NCBI GenBank assembly: GCA_013398955.1
Contig: VWPU01000963.1
Coordinates: 186,001-250,000, forward strand
Source of the DNA: Callaeas wilsoni
Lineage: Eukaryota; Chordata; Aves; Passeriformes; Callaeidae
DNA length: 64,000 nucleotides
Direction: 5' to 3'
Notes under the pieces: generated by a model
Seen by the model: only the letters and a program-made list of their open reading frames with translations
What the model was told of the DNA's origin: nothing
Database searches by the model: none
In this document: positions 11,891 through 23,900 of the stretch, piece after piece
How the letters are laid out: the number at the start of each line of letters is the position of its first letter
Position numbering within the stretch: position 1 is the stretch's first letter
Translations under genes and position numbers: made by a program

Positions 11891-13004
11891 GGAAATGCAA
11901 GTGTCAATAACTACCAGCTTTATCCCAGGCAGTCTGAGTATCACTGTTTGCATTTTCTGGAAAGTCTAGAGATTTTGTTTGTTTGCTTTGGGTTTGGATT
12001 TACTGACTGAAAAAAACAGTCAAACAATAAAAATAATATGAAAATATTTGCTTGCTCAATATGAAGCCCATGATTTTTCTTGTAGCACTAAATTAAAAAT
12101 AGTGTATCTTCAGAGAAGTATTCACTGGTTGATACGGAAGTTTAATAAAGAACTTTGTCATCTGCCAATACCTAGACAAAAATTCAGACTAATGACTTTG
12201 TACTGTTGACTTGGCTGAAGAGATTCTTTTGAAAGTTTTGAGCTACCAGAACCCTGTTACCTATGTGGTGAGTTTTGTACTAAAATGTATCTTTCTGGCT
12301 GCATATGTTCTGGATAAAACTGGGATCTGGATGAAGAATAATTGGCTCAGATGATCTCATCAGCAATGAAATTAACCAGAAAAGGAGAACGCTGGGAGAA
12401 AAAGTTCATTTTTTCATGACTTTTCCTTGGTAGTCAAGCTAGTGTTCAGTACTTCTGGGCTTTCAAAGACAGTTGTGACCAAAATTGTTTCTCCATTTAA
12501 AATTTATAGGCACGTTGCATCTATTTCTGTCAAACAAGCTCAATTTAAGTCTTGTCACGTCTGTCTAAATGAAAATATGTTCCTATGTTGTTACTGTATG
12601 TCTGAGACTTTTTATTAATTGTGTCTTGTTTCTTTTTTAATCATAAAATCTTATGTTTTATTTAATTAAATATTACAGAAAACCTCTTAGCCGCGAGGAG
12701 AACAAAGTAATACTCATCAATATAAGAAACACTATATTATGGTGGGAATACATTTTAATATTTATATAAGGAAAAATGTTTACAAAGTAGGATGGTATAT
12801 AGTCAATGACCCAGAGGGCTTCCTTTGAAACTTAAAATGTCCACATGCTAATTTCTGATGTGACTGCATAGCTCTGATGTCCTTTGAACTTCTCTCTTTC
12901 CCACATCAGTGGCATTTGTCTGATTCTCATTATTATATCATCAGGGCTCTTCAAATTTCCCTATATTTTTCCTGGTAACATCCATGTGAAGCAGTTAAAT
13001 GCTG

Positions 13005-13122
13005 GTGCTTTCACTTCACAGGCTGGGAACCAAGAAGAAGGAATTAAGTGACAGGTCCAAGGACACTTGCAGAAAGACCATGGTGAAGCAGACTTGGAAA
13101 TAAGTCTTTCAGCTCCCAGACA
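13005..13122 (-). repeat. MIR fragment
   Basis: GGAATTAAGTGACAGGTCCA then AGGACACTTGCAGAAAG match the conserved MIR string 'gttaagtgacttgcccaaggtcacacagctagtaag'. The following AGACTTGGAAATAAGTCTTT fits 'gctgggattcgaacccaggtct'. Orientation is opposite to the MIR consensus. The copy is strongly diverged. Confidence 0.6.
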
Positions 13123-16100
13123 AGACCCAAATAACAGGTAGCCCCTTCTTATAGCTCTACATCACCTGACTGCTCTTAGCTCTCTTTTTCCACAACCTTG
13201 AAGGTAGGGAATCGATACCAGAGCTCCTCTATCTCAGTGCCAAGGACATCTAAGCATGTATCCAAGTGTAAGTAGTAACAAGTATGTTCTAGGTGTGGGA
13301 TTTTCTCATCTAACTCAAGAAGCCTGTGCTATGACTACAGCTGAGTTAACTCACTGCCTCTTCTGTCCAGAAAAAGATGTTTCCAGGGTGCTTTTTGTTT
13401 AAGGTGTGCAAGGTTTCACCCTGTATGAGCTATCTGGATGGGCCAGGTCCATGCAGAAGTTAGGTAGGGGCAATCCCAACCAACTTTGATTACTGTTTCC
13501 AAGTCAGTGGAAGTGCTTGCTCTGACATTTCTTACCCATCTGTGTTCCCACATCAGCACATTCAGACTCTTTTAAAGGACAAAGATGCTGCTGGAGGGAC
13601 AAGCAAGCCATGCCCAAGCGATCATGTGGAGTGGGGCAGGGTGTTTGTAGTCTAACCATTTGCACAGGAGAGGACAAGTGGAGGGAACAGCGCGCTGAGT
13701 GGATCACTGAGGGAGAGGGAGCAGGCTTTAGCCAACAGAGCCTGCAGTTTCTACCAGGGGACACTGCTATGGTTCATAGCAGATCAGCAGAGTAGGAATG
13801 AGGATAATCTAATTTTTATTCAACTTCTCTAGTTCACTTGGTCCCATATTATAGCTAAAAAACAAAGTCCACAGTGAAAATTTTGTTGCTAGAGTGATTT
13901 TCATCTACAAACAATAATGATTGAGATAAACTTTGAATGTTAATTAATTTCCCTCCATCTTGTTTCCTTCTTTGTAGCATGTGTGAATTAGCACATTTGG
14001 TTTTTTAGGAAGGAGTAGGAAGGAGTGTCTCAGACTTTCTCCTAATGCATCATGAGCTAAACAGTTCTGATCACTGATTAAGGAAGGCTGCCCTAATGAA
14101 TTAAACATTGGCTTGAGAGCATGGCTTTCAAAGAGGACTTTCTATGTAGGGTTGCCATGCTGCTGTCCATGATTTCCCAGGCAGAAATATGCATGCATGC
14201 ATTATGGAGATGGATTCCCAGCGTGCAGTAAGCCAGGCATGTCGGGGTTATTGTGCATGTGTCGACATTTCTTGGCACATTCGCGAACGCGTCCAACTCC
14301 TTTTGCCTGCACCATACCATTGATATGTAGAAGATGTTCCTCTGCCCAGGACTTGCCGATGTCCACAGACCAAAAGGAGGTACTGTGACTATTGCCAAGC
14401 TGCTGGATATCCAGAAATGGCTACTGTCCTCTAACCCCACAAGAACAAGACTTCCAGGAAGAGAACGAGGATGTGTTTGAGTTTTTCTGACAAGTGATTA
14501 TCCTCATTCCATATTCTTAGATTAATGATTTCTTCTGCTTGCTTACACATCCGTGCTAAAGGGACGCAATTACAGTGTTAAGTTACACTAAGTGATACTG
14601 TGAGATGAAATAGTGTTAGTAAAGAGCTAAAATTCTTCTAGATGTAAATTTTCAGAAGCTGTAATCCATGAAAACGCATTTCAAATCATTGCAGCCCTCT
14701 CTAAATTTCAATATAAGTTGATGCGCTTCAAGACACCCCCAAAGGAGATCCATGAGATGTATTTTGCACTCTTTATAGAGAACCAGTTATTTACACCTTG
14801 TATGGAAATGAAGATGAGTTGGGGTTTTGTCTCTTCCCTTTCAAAAGTCTGAAGATCATTTCCGACACGGTGCTGCAAACAGGAGCAGGTCTAACAGGTA
14901 GAAAAGGGATTGAGGCAGCTGATTTAAAAGAATAAAAGTTGACCACAGAGGCAGCAGCTGCTCTTCTCTTAGACAATTCTTCAAAGCAAGCACAGTATCT
15001 TGCTCTGATTTCCTGTCTGTTCTTGTACCTGTTTGTTTAATGTCATCCTGGGGACATTGCTTTCTGTCTGGTAGAGGGAACCTCCTCACCTTCCCAACCT
15101 CCAGTTATTCTGTCCTGACAAAAATACATGAGCATGAAGAGAAGAAAGTCTTTGCCCTTGAGAATGTTTGCTGCTAAGCTGTGTTTGCCTCTCCACTGCA
15201 TCATGAAAATCTGACTTCATCTGAAGCTCCCGTTATATTTATAATTATATGAAGGGATGTGACACTAAAGAAAAATTGTGTGGGTTTTGTTTTATATGAT
15301 TTGTTTATAATTTAACATGGCACTTAATAAAAAAGCTGTATAAATCAAATGATACAAACAATCATTCTTTCATCAGGAAATTACTTGTGCAAAGTATTGG
15401 TTACTGGAATGAGTCTTAATGAAATTCAGTCAAAAGCTGCAGATCTGAGAATGAAGAGGGGCCTCTTAATAGAAGAAGGTTTTCTTTTTCCTGTAAGGTT
15501 CAGAGATTCAGACAATAAAATAGTGATTTAATAGACTTTAAGTCAATCAAGATGATACAATAGTGTTAATTAGCCTTTTGTGCCTAATTCACAACTAATT
15601 CTGTTGTCTACTTATTTATGTTCTAAAGTGGCCCTGATGAAATTTTTAATATTTCACCTTAGCTGAAGATTCGTTTTTATGCTGGCTGGTAATTTTCTCA
15701 TATATAGCTTGAAATTGTACTCTAGATAATTTTGCATAGTAGTATATCTACATGTCAGGACCATTGGCTGCTGTGTTGAATGGCTCTTCAGAGCTGACAA
15801 CTGGATAATAGCTTTACTTTCAGCCAGCAGAGGAAGTCAAGAGCAAATGTGTAGAGATAATGTGAATATAATTCATTATTCAAATATGCAAGTGATGAAC
15901 TGAAAACAAAGAGGGAAGAGTAATAATGGTGTCATTATTTTTATTACTCTTGTTTTGCAAACGTAGCGTGAAACATTAAAGTAGATCTTTGAGAGATTCT
16001 CAACTGTACAGTGACAAATTTTCTTTCTTGGCAATATTGATAAAAGGAAAGTAAAGCAGACAGGTTTCTGCAGAAGGTGTGCTATGCTGTTAGTTCTACT

Positions 16101-17110
16101 ATTAAATATTTTCGAGTTGCCTTTTGCACTTTAAAATTCACATTATTAGTTACTCTTTAGAAGCCTGATCAGTGACTGGAAGAAAATGCATTGTTGTTCT
16201 TGTGGCTCTATTTAGTTAAGACAATCTTCAGAGTTCCTAAGTCTTTGTAGCATGACTAACAAAGGCCAAATAGGCAGGTTATATAAAGCTTACCTTGAAA
16301 AATGAGGAATTTGCATGTAATAGAAAAACATCCTTTATGAAAGCAGATACAGGTTTTAATGGAATAAGGACCTAAAGAGCATTTGTTTGGTAACTGAAGT
16401 GTTTTCCCCTTACTATGCTGTTTGGCACTTTACCTTTCACACCATCTGTTTCATTTTTCCAGTGCTTAGGTGAAGGTTCATTTAAAAAATTCTTCAGTGC
16501 TTTTACTTTTTCAAGTGTGCATACCATGATACACAAAGACTTTATGGAAATAAAGGTGAAAGCCATTTTCTGCTAAACTTAGAGCAGTGGTAAATGAAAG
16601 TCCCCTGCAAATGCAACATTGCTTTTGTGGGGGGCAGTGTGGCAAATACCTTTTTCTCCAGGCACCATCTGCACCAGAGAAAGAGAAATAAACCATGAAG
16701 GAGGTGTGGAGGTCTCACTCCTGCACGTGTGAGTAGCAGAGAACAAGGCAGCACATCTGGAAGAGCCCAGGTACAAGCTATGGCTTTCTCTATCTCAGTT
16801 TAAAATCTCTGTAGCTGCAAAGGAGGGTATGTGGATTATTTTCATAGTATCTGAAATGTGTGCATTAGTTTTTTATCATACTGCAAGAGCCTGTAGGACA
16901 AGCTTTTGTGGGAACTATCCAGAATTTACTGGCCAATTTGACATGCAGCTGTTAGGAGCTTCCAGAGCCCTGGGAGAGCTGGAGTAGGGGCCATTCTGCA
17001 AGGGGTTAATTTGAGATAGGGAAGAAGCAGACTGTGATAGTTAAGGCATTACCTTTGTGTTTCTAAAAGTAATTTGAAGTAGGCAAGGCAGTCAATGCCT
17101 GGGAAGAAGA
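13123..17110. other. gene-free unique sequence
   Basis: A 10-bp direct repeat (AGGAAGGAGT twice) lies at 14007-14026. A CpG knot with TCGCGA next to ACGCGT lies at 14281-14292. The 115-codon - strand frame (14093-14440) overlaps a 63-codon + strand frame, and neither resembles a known protein. The remainder is ordinary AT-rich sequence. Confidence 0.45.
14007..14026. repeat. two tandem copies of a 10-bp purine-rich unit
   Basis: AGGAAGGAGT occurs at 14007-14016 and identically at 14017-14026. Confidence 0.8.
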
Positions 17111-17111
17111 G

Positions 17112-17208
17112 AGAATAATTTCCCTGAACACATGAATGGGACAAGGAATACTGAGGCATAGCACAATTAAGGGTGTTGGCCAAGATTAAAGAAGTTTTTG
17201 GCAAACCT
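17112..17208 (-). repeat. MIR fragment
   Basis: AATAATTTCCCT, then AAGGAATACTGAGGCATAG, then TTAAGGGTGTTGGCCAAG and GGCAAACC follow the order of the MIR core in reverse orientation ('attatccccattttacagatgaggaaactgaggcacagagaggttaagtgacttgcccaagg...'). The colinear order of several blocks makes this one of the safer MIR calls in the window. Confidence 0.65.
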
Positions 17209-17780
17209 CTCCCTACTTTTGGTTTATTTCAACACTGCCTTTCTCAGCTTCACAAGCAATATTTTGCCTCCTAAGCCAAAGATATATTGAGAAATCATAC
17301 ACATTTAGTATCCAACCCTGAAAGTTTTATCATTTTCATTGTAAATAAATAAAGGTATGAAATGCTAAAATGTGTAGAAGTGCCACAATGGTTTGCACTG
17401 TATTGTAGCTGTTGATGGATCTGATTTTCTTCTGACTTACATTCTAAACACAAATAAATGCCATTGTTTTCTTATTTAAAGCAGAATAAACTGTAGGAGA
17501 CTTGAAATGTAAAGCGTCTAGTTGCTTTTTCTAATATTTTTACCTTTACTTGATTTTCCATCTGCAACTTGTACCCAAACCTGAAGCAACCTTTCTATCT
17601 GAATAAGTGACACAAAGATTTGGCTGCAGCCTCCATCCGGAGAGCCTAAGGGGTTATCAGAGCTCTCCAGAGCTACAGTTTTGGAAACAGACTGTGAAGA
17701 TATGACCAAGGCTACAGTGTGAACTGGAGGTTTTGGGGCCAGCTCGTTCCACTGCTTTTATGACTCTGAAAGAGTAATTT

Positions 17781-17875
17781 AGGTCCTGAGTCAGAGAACT
17801 CTATAAGCGTGTGCTCAACTTCACTGGGACAGAAGCCTGTGCTTGCAGAAGCATGTGTTTAAGCACTGTCTTGAA
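17781..17875. repeat. remnant of a palindromic sauropsid repeat
   Basis: TCCTGAGTCAG, AAGCGTGTGCTCAACTTCAC and then AGCATGTGTTTAAGCACTGT resemble both arms of a palindromic repeat with the theme 'gatcctgattcagcaaagcacttaagcacatgcttaacttt...'. The centre, where the arms fold back, reads CTTCACTGGGACAG in place of the usual 'ccattgaagtcaatggg'. This rests on memory of the family, with no alignment run. Confidence 0.4.
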
Positions 17876-17898
17876 AAAATATGGTTTCCTGTATCAGA

Positions 17899-17952
17899 GC
17901 TTTTAATCTCTCCATTCTCCAGTTCTCCATCTGTTAAAAAGAATTAACAGGT
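17899..17952 (+). repeat. MIR fragment
   Basis: TTTTAATCTCTCCATTCTCC then AGTTCTCCATCTGTTAAAAA and GAATTAACAGG correspond to 'cttaacctctctgtgcctcagttccccatctgtaaaatggggataatag'. Only the central 50 bases are recognisable. It lies directly downstream of the palindromic repeat remnant. Confidence 0.55.
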
Positions 17953-20900
17953 GGCAGAAGGGAAATGTTGTTATCTGTCTCCTGTTAGCTCTTGAAAGCC
18001 TCTGACTCTTGAGTGTGTGCAGCCACAATCTCAGTGAGCCCTCAGCCTCTCCTGAAGCATCCCTGTCACACGATAATGAAAAAGAATAATTCATGCAGTT
18101 ACTTAACAAGGATATTATGCAACACAGAGATGCCCAGAAGGATTCTGAGGACTGGGGAGGGGCTGTTGACCTTTTTCTAGAAGCTGCAACTGTACAGAGG
18201 ACCCCATGCATTGCACCTCAGCAGCACGAATGTTCTCTTGGACCCTGAACAGGTATTGGTGATGTCGAGACAGAGCAACCTTTTCTTGGACAGCCTCAGA
18301 AAGGAAAGGAACAGTTCTCCTAAAGGTGACAGCTATTTTTGCCTAATGCACCATGTTCCCTTCAGCAAATACAAAAGAGCATCAAGCTACAGAGAATAAT
18401 TGCTTTCAGGTGATGATCTTAGGTCTGAGAACAGTGATCCAGAGCATTAGGAAGCTGGCCAGGCATAGGATGAGTAGAAATAACCAAGTCTTCAAAATCT
18501 CAAGTTCTTTTTCTTTATCATTGATAAAGCCAGGCCCAGAAACCAGTTACACTTGGATGCTACACCCATGCTGGGCTCCCTGGCTTGCAAAAAACTCACA
18601 CCGCAAAAGAAAGTTCTTCATTAATTATTATTAGTAGATTATGTTTGCATTGTATTATGAAGACCCCATATGCAATACAGAGTAGAATATAATTCCTGTT
18701 GTAAATAGTTATAATCTAATTAGATGAGACAATTAAGAATGGGGGAAAGATATAAAAGGGTGAACAAAAGGATAATTAACCAACATTTCATTAGTGCCAA
18801 TATTTTTCCTTTTGTTTGGCTCTTTGAAGTTTTTTCCTTGCTTATTTTTTAAATAATTTCTTTTTAAATTAGAAAAATCATTTCAATTTTCACTTTGGCT
18901 CTGTATAAACTGGAGAAACGGCTTCTCATTAGAAATGTATTAATTAACATGATAATAAGCATGATTCTGCCTCGTGGATAAAGGCAGCCCTTTCCTATTA
19001 AAGGAGTGAGAAGGACATTATACACTGGCTGCTGGAGCTGCTGAATAGCAGCGTAAGGGATCAAAGCCAGCCCGGCCATCGCGGGGGCACACGGAGCAGT
19101 TGCCCACATCCCCAAGTCCAGAGGGGCAGTTTTCCTTTCAGTGCAGCTCCTTACTGCTCCGTTTCAGCTGTGTAATTTGGAATGGGACAGGTAGATTTAT
19201 TCTGCCTGGAGAGCAGGGCCAGCCTGGGCACAGCAGCGGAGAGCTCCGTGCTGCCCAGCCATGGGGTATTTGCAACCTGCCCTGGGCTCTGTGCTGCAGC
19301 AGCTGCTTTTCTTCCAGCCTGCAAGCCAGGCAATTAAAGTGAGCCTGGGTATGTCTGCAAAAGCTGAGGTCAGAACTTCGACTGAAGGTTCACATACTTA
19401 GCCTAGCCTGTGCTTAACACTGTGTTATTTATTCCCACAGCTTTCACGGTCAGCTGCTTGTTTATCTGGCTGTTTTGCTCACTGTATTCCTGGGAAAATT
19501 TTTCCTCCAAAGGTCGGTGGGGGTTTGGACAAGGGCCACAGCACAGGTGTGGTTTCAGCCCCTCCCCAGTCCTGTAAAACCATGTGCTGTTGTGCTCAAG
19601 AGCATGTTGCCCGTCGCTGAAGGGCAGGAACGACAGAGCGCCGTTGGAGAGGCAGAGTCCAGCCCTTCAGCGGCTGGCACTTCCACCAGCCTGATAGAGT
19701 TGCCACAGGACTCTTGCCAGATGGAGTCTCAGTCTCCTCCATCCTTGTCCAGCTCCAATGCTTCTGCACCAGCTCCACGGGCAGGAGTAGCAAGAAGCGT
19801 AGCAATGGGGAGAGTGTGATATGTGAGTTATTTTCACAAGTTAGAGATGATCCCATAACTCATGCGTGGTGGAGCGGAGCCTGCAGAAAGGAATTGCTGT
19901 CCACCACTGACTGGGCTCACTTAATTTATTGCTTATCATGTACCTCTCATCATCAACAACAAGAAAACTACTTTCTGCATGAAGTTAATGCTTTTGCTTG
20001 CTTGATCCTGGGACAGAGGCTGCCTCCTTCCCCCACACCCCTATGAGTGCAAACCATTTCTCTGGGTGATGTGTTTTCAGGTGGATTCTGAGTGTGCTGG
20101 GTTGTCAGCTCCTGCAACACCACAGACAAAGTTTTTAGTGATAAAAGCAGTTGACAAGTTTGTGTGTGATGTGGCATCTGACTATCAGATGTTAGAGGAA
20201 TGCAAGAGAACATACCATGGCGAGGCACATAATTCAGTGTGTGCGTGTGTCTGTATATATAGAACCAACAATTTATATTCTAATCATCACAAAGCAATCA
20301 TACTGTGAGTGCATTTTTGTTATTAATACTTACCCTTTGATGCATAAACAATCCCATTTGAAATTCCTGGTACCAACTATGCTAATCTTTCACTGGAAAA
20401 AACTTATTTGCAGGGGAGGAAGAATGAAGGGTAGGTAAGCGAAATGTATTTCATCTGCTTGAAATAACTGCAAAACTATCAGCATTAACGGTAAAAATAT
20501 TTAATGAGTATTGCTCTAGCCAGCACCAAAAGTAGTGAGATACAGAATTGCATTTGTTCTGTCACCGACATGACTGACATTTAATTATTGTCTATTTTTG
20601 TGCTGATAATCTCGTTCTTATCATTCGTTGTTAAATCCTTTAGAACCCCAAGAAAAATGAGATCAAGTGACAAAAATAAGATAATGAAATCATATGAAAT
20701 AGAATAAAATTATATCTTGTAGGTAAGAGATGATTCAGGAGACTTAGTTATTTTATAGGGTTGTATAAGCTCTGTAAGTGATTGTGAATTAAATGTGTTG
20801 AGCTCACAGAAAAGCTTTGGAAGAGAATGGCTGCTTGCAAGCTAAGCTGACTTCTGGGTTGTCATTGTGCAGCACATGCCATGTGCAATGATATAGGACC

Positions 20901-23900
20901 ATTGTAAACCACAAAAGATGGTGAATTTAAGTCTTGTTGGGGAAAAATATATATCTTTCCAGCTCACTTCCTTTTGCCAGTTTGTTCCCTTTGTGCTGTT
21001 GTGAAGCTTTTGGAAGCCAGTTTGTCACTGTGACTGTAAAATCAGGATCTATTTTTATCATTCTTAGCTTCCAGCCAGAAAAAGGCTTCCCAATCTTTTG
21101 CCAAAAGCTGTATTGACTACACAACCCGATCCAAGCTTCTGAGTCACTGTGTATGTCTGTTTGCAATATGTAACAGGAAAGCACTTCTAGCTGAAGTTTT
21201 AAACGAGGTAGGAAATCTGTTGCAAAAATTAGATGAACAATGAGTTCTGCTAAGGGAAAGTCAAAGGCAACGCTCACCATTTATTAGACTTTTCCAAGAT
21301 AACCTGTTAAGTGCATTGAAAAATGACTTTGCAGGTTGTATAGTGGTGAAAACACTGAGGGTTTAATTTTGTTCCCTGCTAACCTCTGAATGATGTAGTG
21401 GAAATCTGGTCTACGCACACTAAGAAAAAGTGCTGACAAAGTATATAACTCATAAATGTGCTAATTTACTGAACAGGAATAGTATTTATTTGAGTGCACT
21501 AGATAGTGACCACTTCAGTGTTTGTATTTTTGCCAGCTTTCCCCTAAGTGTACTTTGAATACAAAGACAAAAAGTTTTCTCAGTGCAGAAACACAGAAAT
21601 TTCCTTTTCCTGCCTTCACAGGGAGCTTGTGAAACAGCCCCAAAATGGGAAATGGGGCTTTTTCCAAATTCAGTTATCAACTTACTGTACAGCTATAGGT
21701 ATAGGTCTTGAATTTTATTTCCATTAGTTCCTGCCTTGTAAAATAGTACAACTCACGATGACAAAGTGTTTTGGAGTTCTGGGTGAACATCCCTACGTGA
21801 ATTCTAAAAGCTCTTGTCATAAGAACTTGCTTGTAAAGTGTCATTACAGGCAGCTCTGCAAATCCCAGGTAAGGACAGCAATGTTCCAAAGGGGCTCTCA
21901 GGCTGTGTGCTGTCTTTGTCCTACAACGGAAGACTTCTGTGTAAAAAGCAAAACTGGCTTTCTAAAGTGTTTGTTATAGAAAAGCATGCACAGTGTCAAA
22001 AAAAGCTTATATATAGACAGATTTACTTCGGACTAGTATAATTCTGTTGCTAACATTCTGCCCTCAGGCAGAATTTAGATATGTAATTCGATAACCTGTT
22101 GCCATCTACATGTCCATAGGTACTAATGGCCTACATCAGCTGCACGTTTTGACAAAGGCTTCCTCTGCTCTCCCCAGTTTCATACATAGAGACCTAAACC
22201 TTTTAAAGGACTTCTAACTTTCTGGATTGGTAAACGACACCGAAATAGCATTTAAACAGTGGCTTGGTCTTATGTATCTTCTGGTTGATTTTCTTTCCAT
22301 TCAGTCTATAAGCCTCACTGTTGGTGATGGAATTAAACCTGCCACCTTTCTGCCTGGCAAATCTGAATAAATAACTGTAGCTGGGCCTGTATCTTGTGCT
22401 ACATTGGTGTTCATGCATTATACTGGCATGTCACTCATGGTGAGAGAGGGGAAAGCAAGCCTGTTAGCTTGTTTACATTTACTAGTTGGAGATATTCCTG
22501 AATAATAAAGTTCAGGAGGTTTGGAATAATTCATATATTTCCAGCTACTATGTTACTAACCTTTATTGTAGTCCTGGACTGAATTAATCGTGCCCTTTTC
22601 AAAATGCAGTGCAAACAGAGGCTGCAAAACTTTCTACCTGACTTAGGAACTTCTAAACATCTGATTGCAAGTTCCACAGTCTTGCACTCCATGAGGTTTT
22701 GAAGACACACTTACTGCTTTATGAAAAGAAAGCGCTGTCCCTTTGTTTTACAGGGGCAAAAGTGTAATGTACAAACTCAGTCAATCTAAATTCATACGCA
22801 TAAAAATTCATGCTAATTTAGATCATGACTCTGATGGGGAATCTATTCACCTCATGTGAAGCTCATGGGAATCTTTCCCTTGATACCACTGCACTTTGAA
22901 GGAGTTATTTGACCAGTGTCAAAGTGAGTATTATTATATTATTTTGTTAATGTCCAGTTGTGGATTTAGGCCATAAAGTCAGGCAATATATAAATCTCCA
23001 CTCTATCCTCAGTTATAGGATAATGGATGTGCTTCGCAGATGCAATCAAAACAATTTACCAAGGATTAAATTCTCACTTTGGAAAGCAAAGTCAATCTCA
23101 CACCATCTGCAGACAGTGAAATGACATGAGGACAGATTTAGTGGCATGGTGGTTGCTCCCAGGGAGTTCCTGCTGCACTGAAATGGTAACATGAGAAAAG
23201 GGGCCAAGATAATTGCTGGAAGATTGAAAAATTATCACTTGTATCACTATCAGAGAGGTGGGAGAAGCAGATGTTTTGGCGTAGGCGAGGTGATGACTGG
23301 TCTGTGGGGAACAGGGACAGTGAGGAGGGCACGTTGCTCAGCAATCTTCAGAGGTTTGCTTTGACATCAGTGCGAAAAGTGAGCCACAGCAAAAGGCTGG
23401 AGCTTCCTCTGCTGAGATCCTTTTACTCTGACGGCTCCCTACAAGTGACTTCTGTTTGCCGTAACAGAGAAAGTGGGAAAAGAATAATATAAACAAGCAG
23501 TATAAATAGTTCCCAAAGTCTTCATAAAGGCCACAGTGGAACTCTCTACCACACCTTTATGCATCCTCAGTCTCACAGGTGGTGAGGCAGAGGCTTGGCA
23601 GGTAACACTCGGGCTGCAGTTCTGCTTCAGACACGCTGACAAACGCCCAGCACCCAGGCACAGAGCTGGCCCTGAGGTGGATTTCCTCTTATTCCTGACC
23701 TGCTGCAGTTGGCAGCTCAGTGGTGCCTCATTTCTCAGGTTGCCTGGCCTAATACTCCTGGTTTATTATTCTCACTTTGATTATCTCAGTCTGCTAAGCA
23801 ATAACTCGTGGCCTGACTTGCAAGCTGGGTAAGTCAAGGCTCAGGGAGGAGCCATGGCAAGTGGCAAATCTGAAGAGAAAAGGGGTACATTACAAGATAT

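Noticed and set aside
11590..11910. 106-codon + strand open frame
   Set aside because: Most of its recognisable sequence falls in MIR fragments, so it is a chance frame across a repeat.
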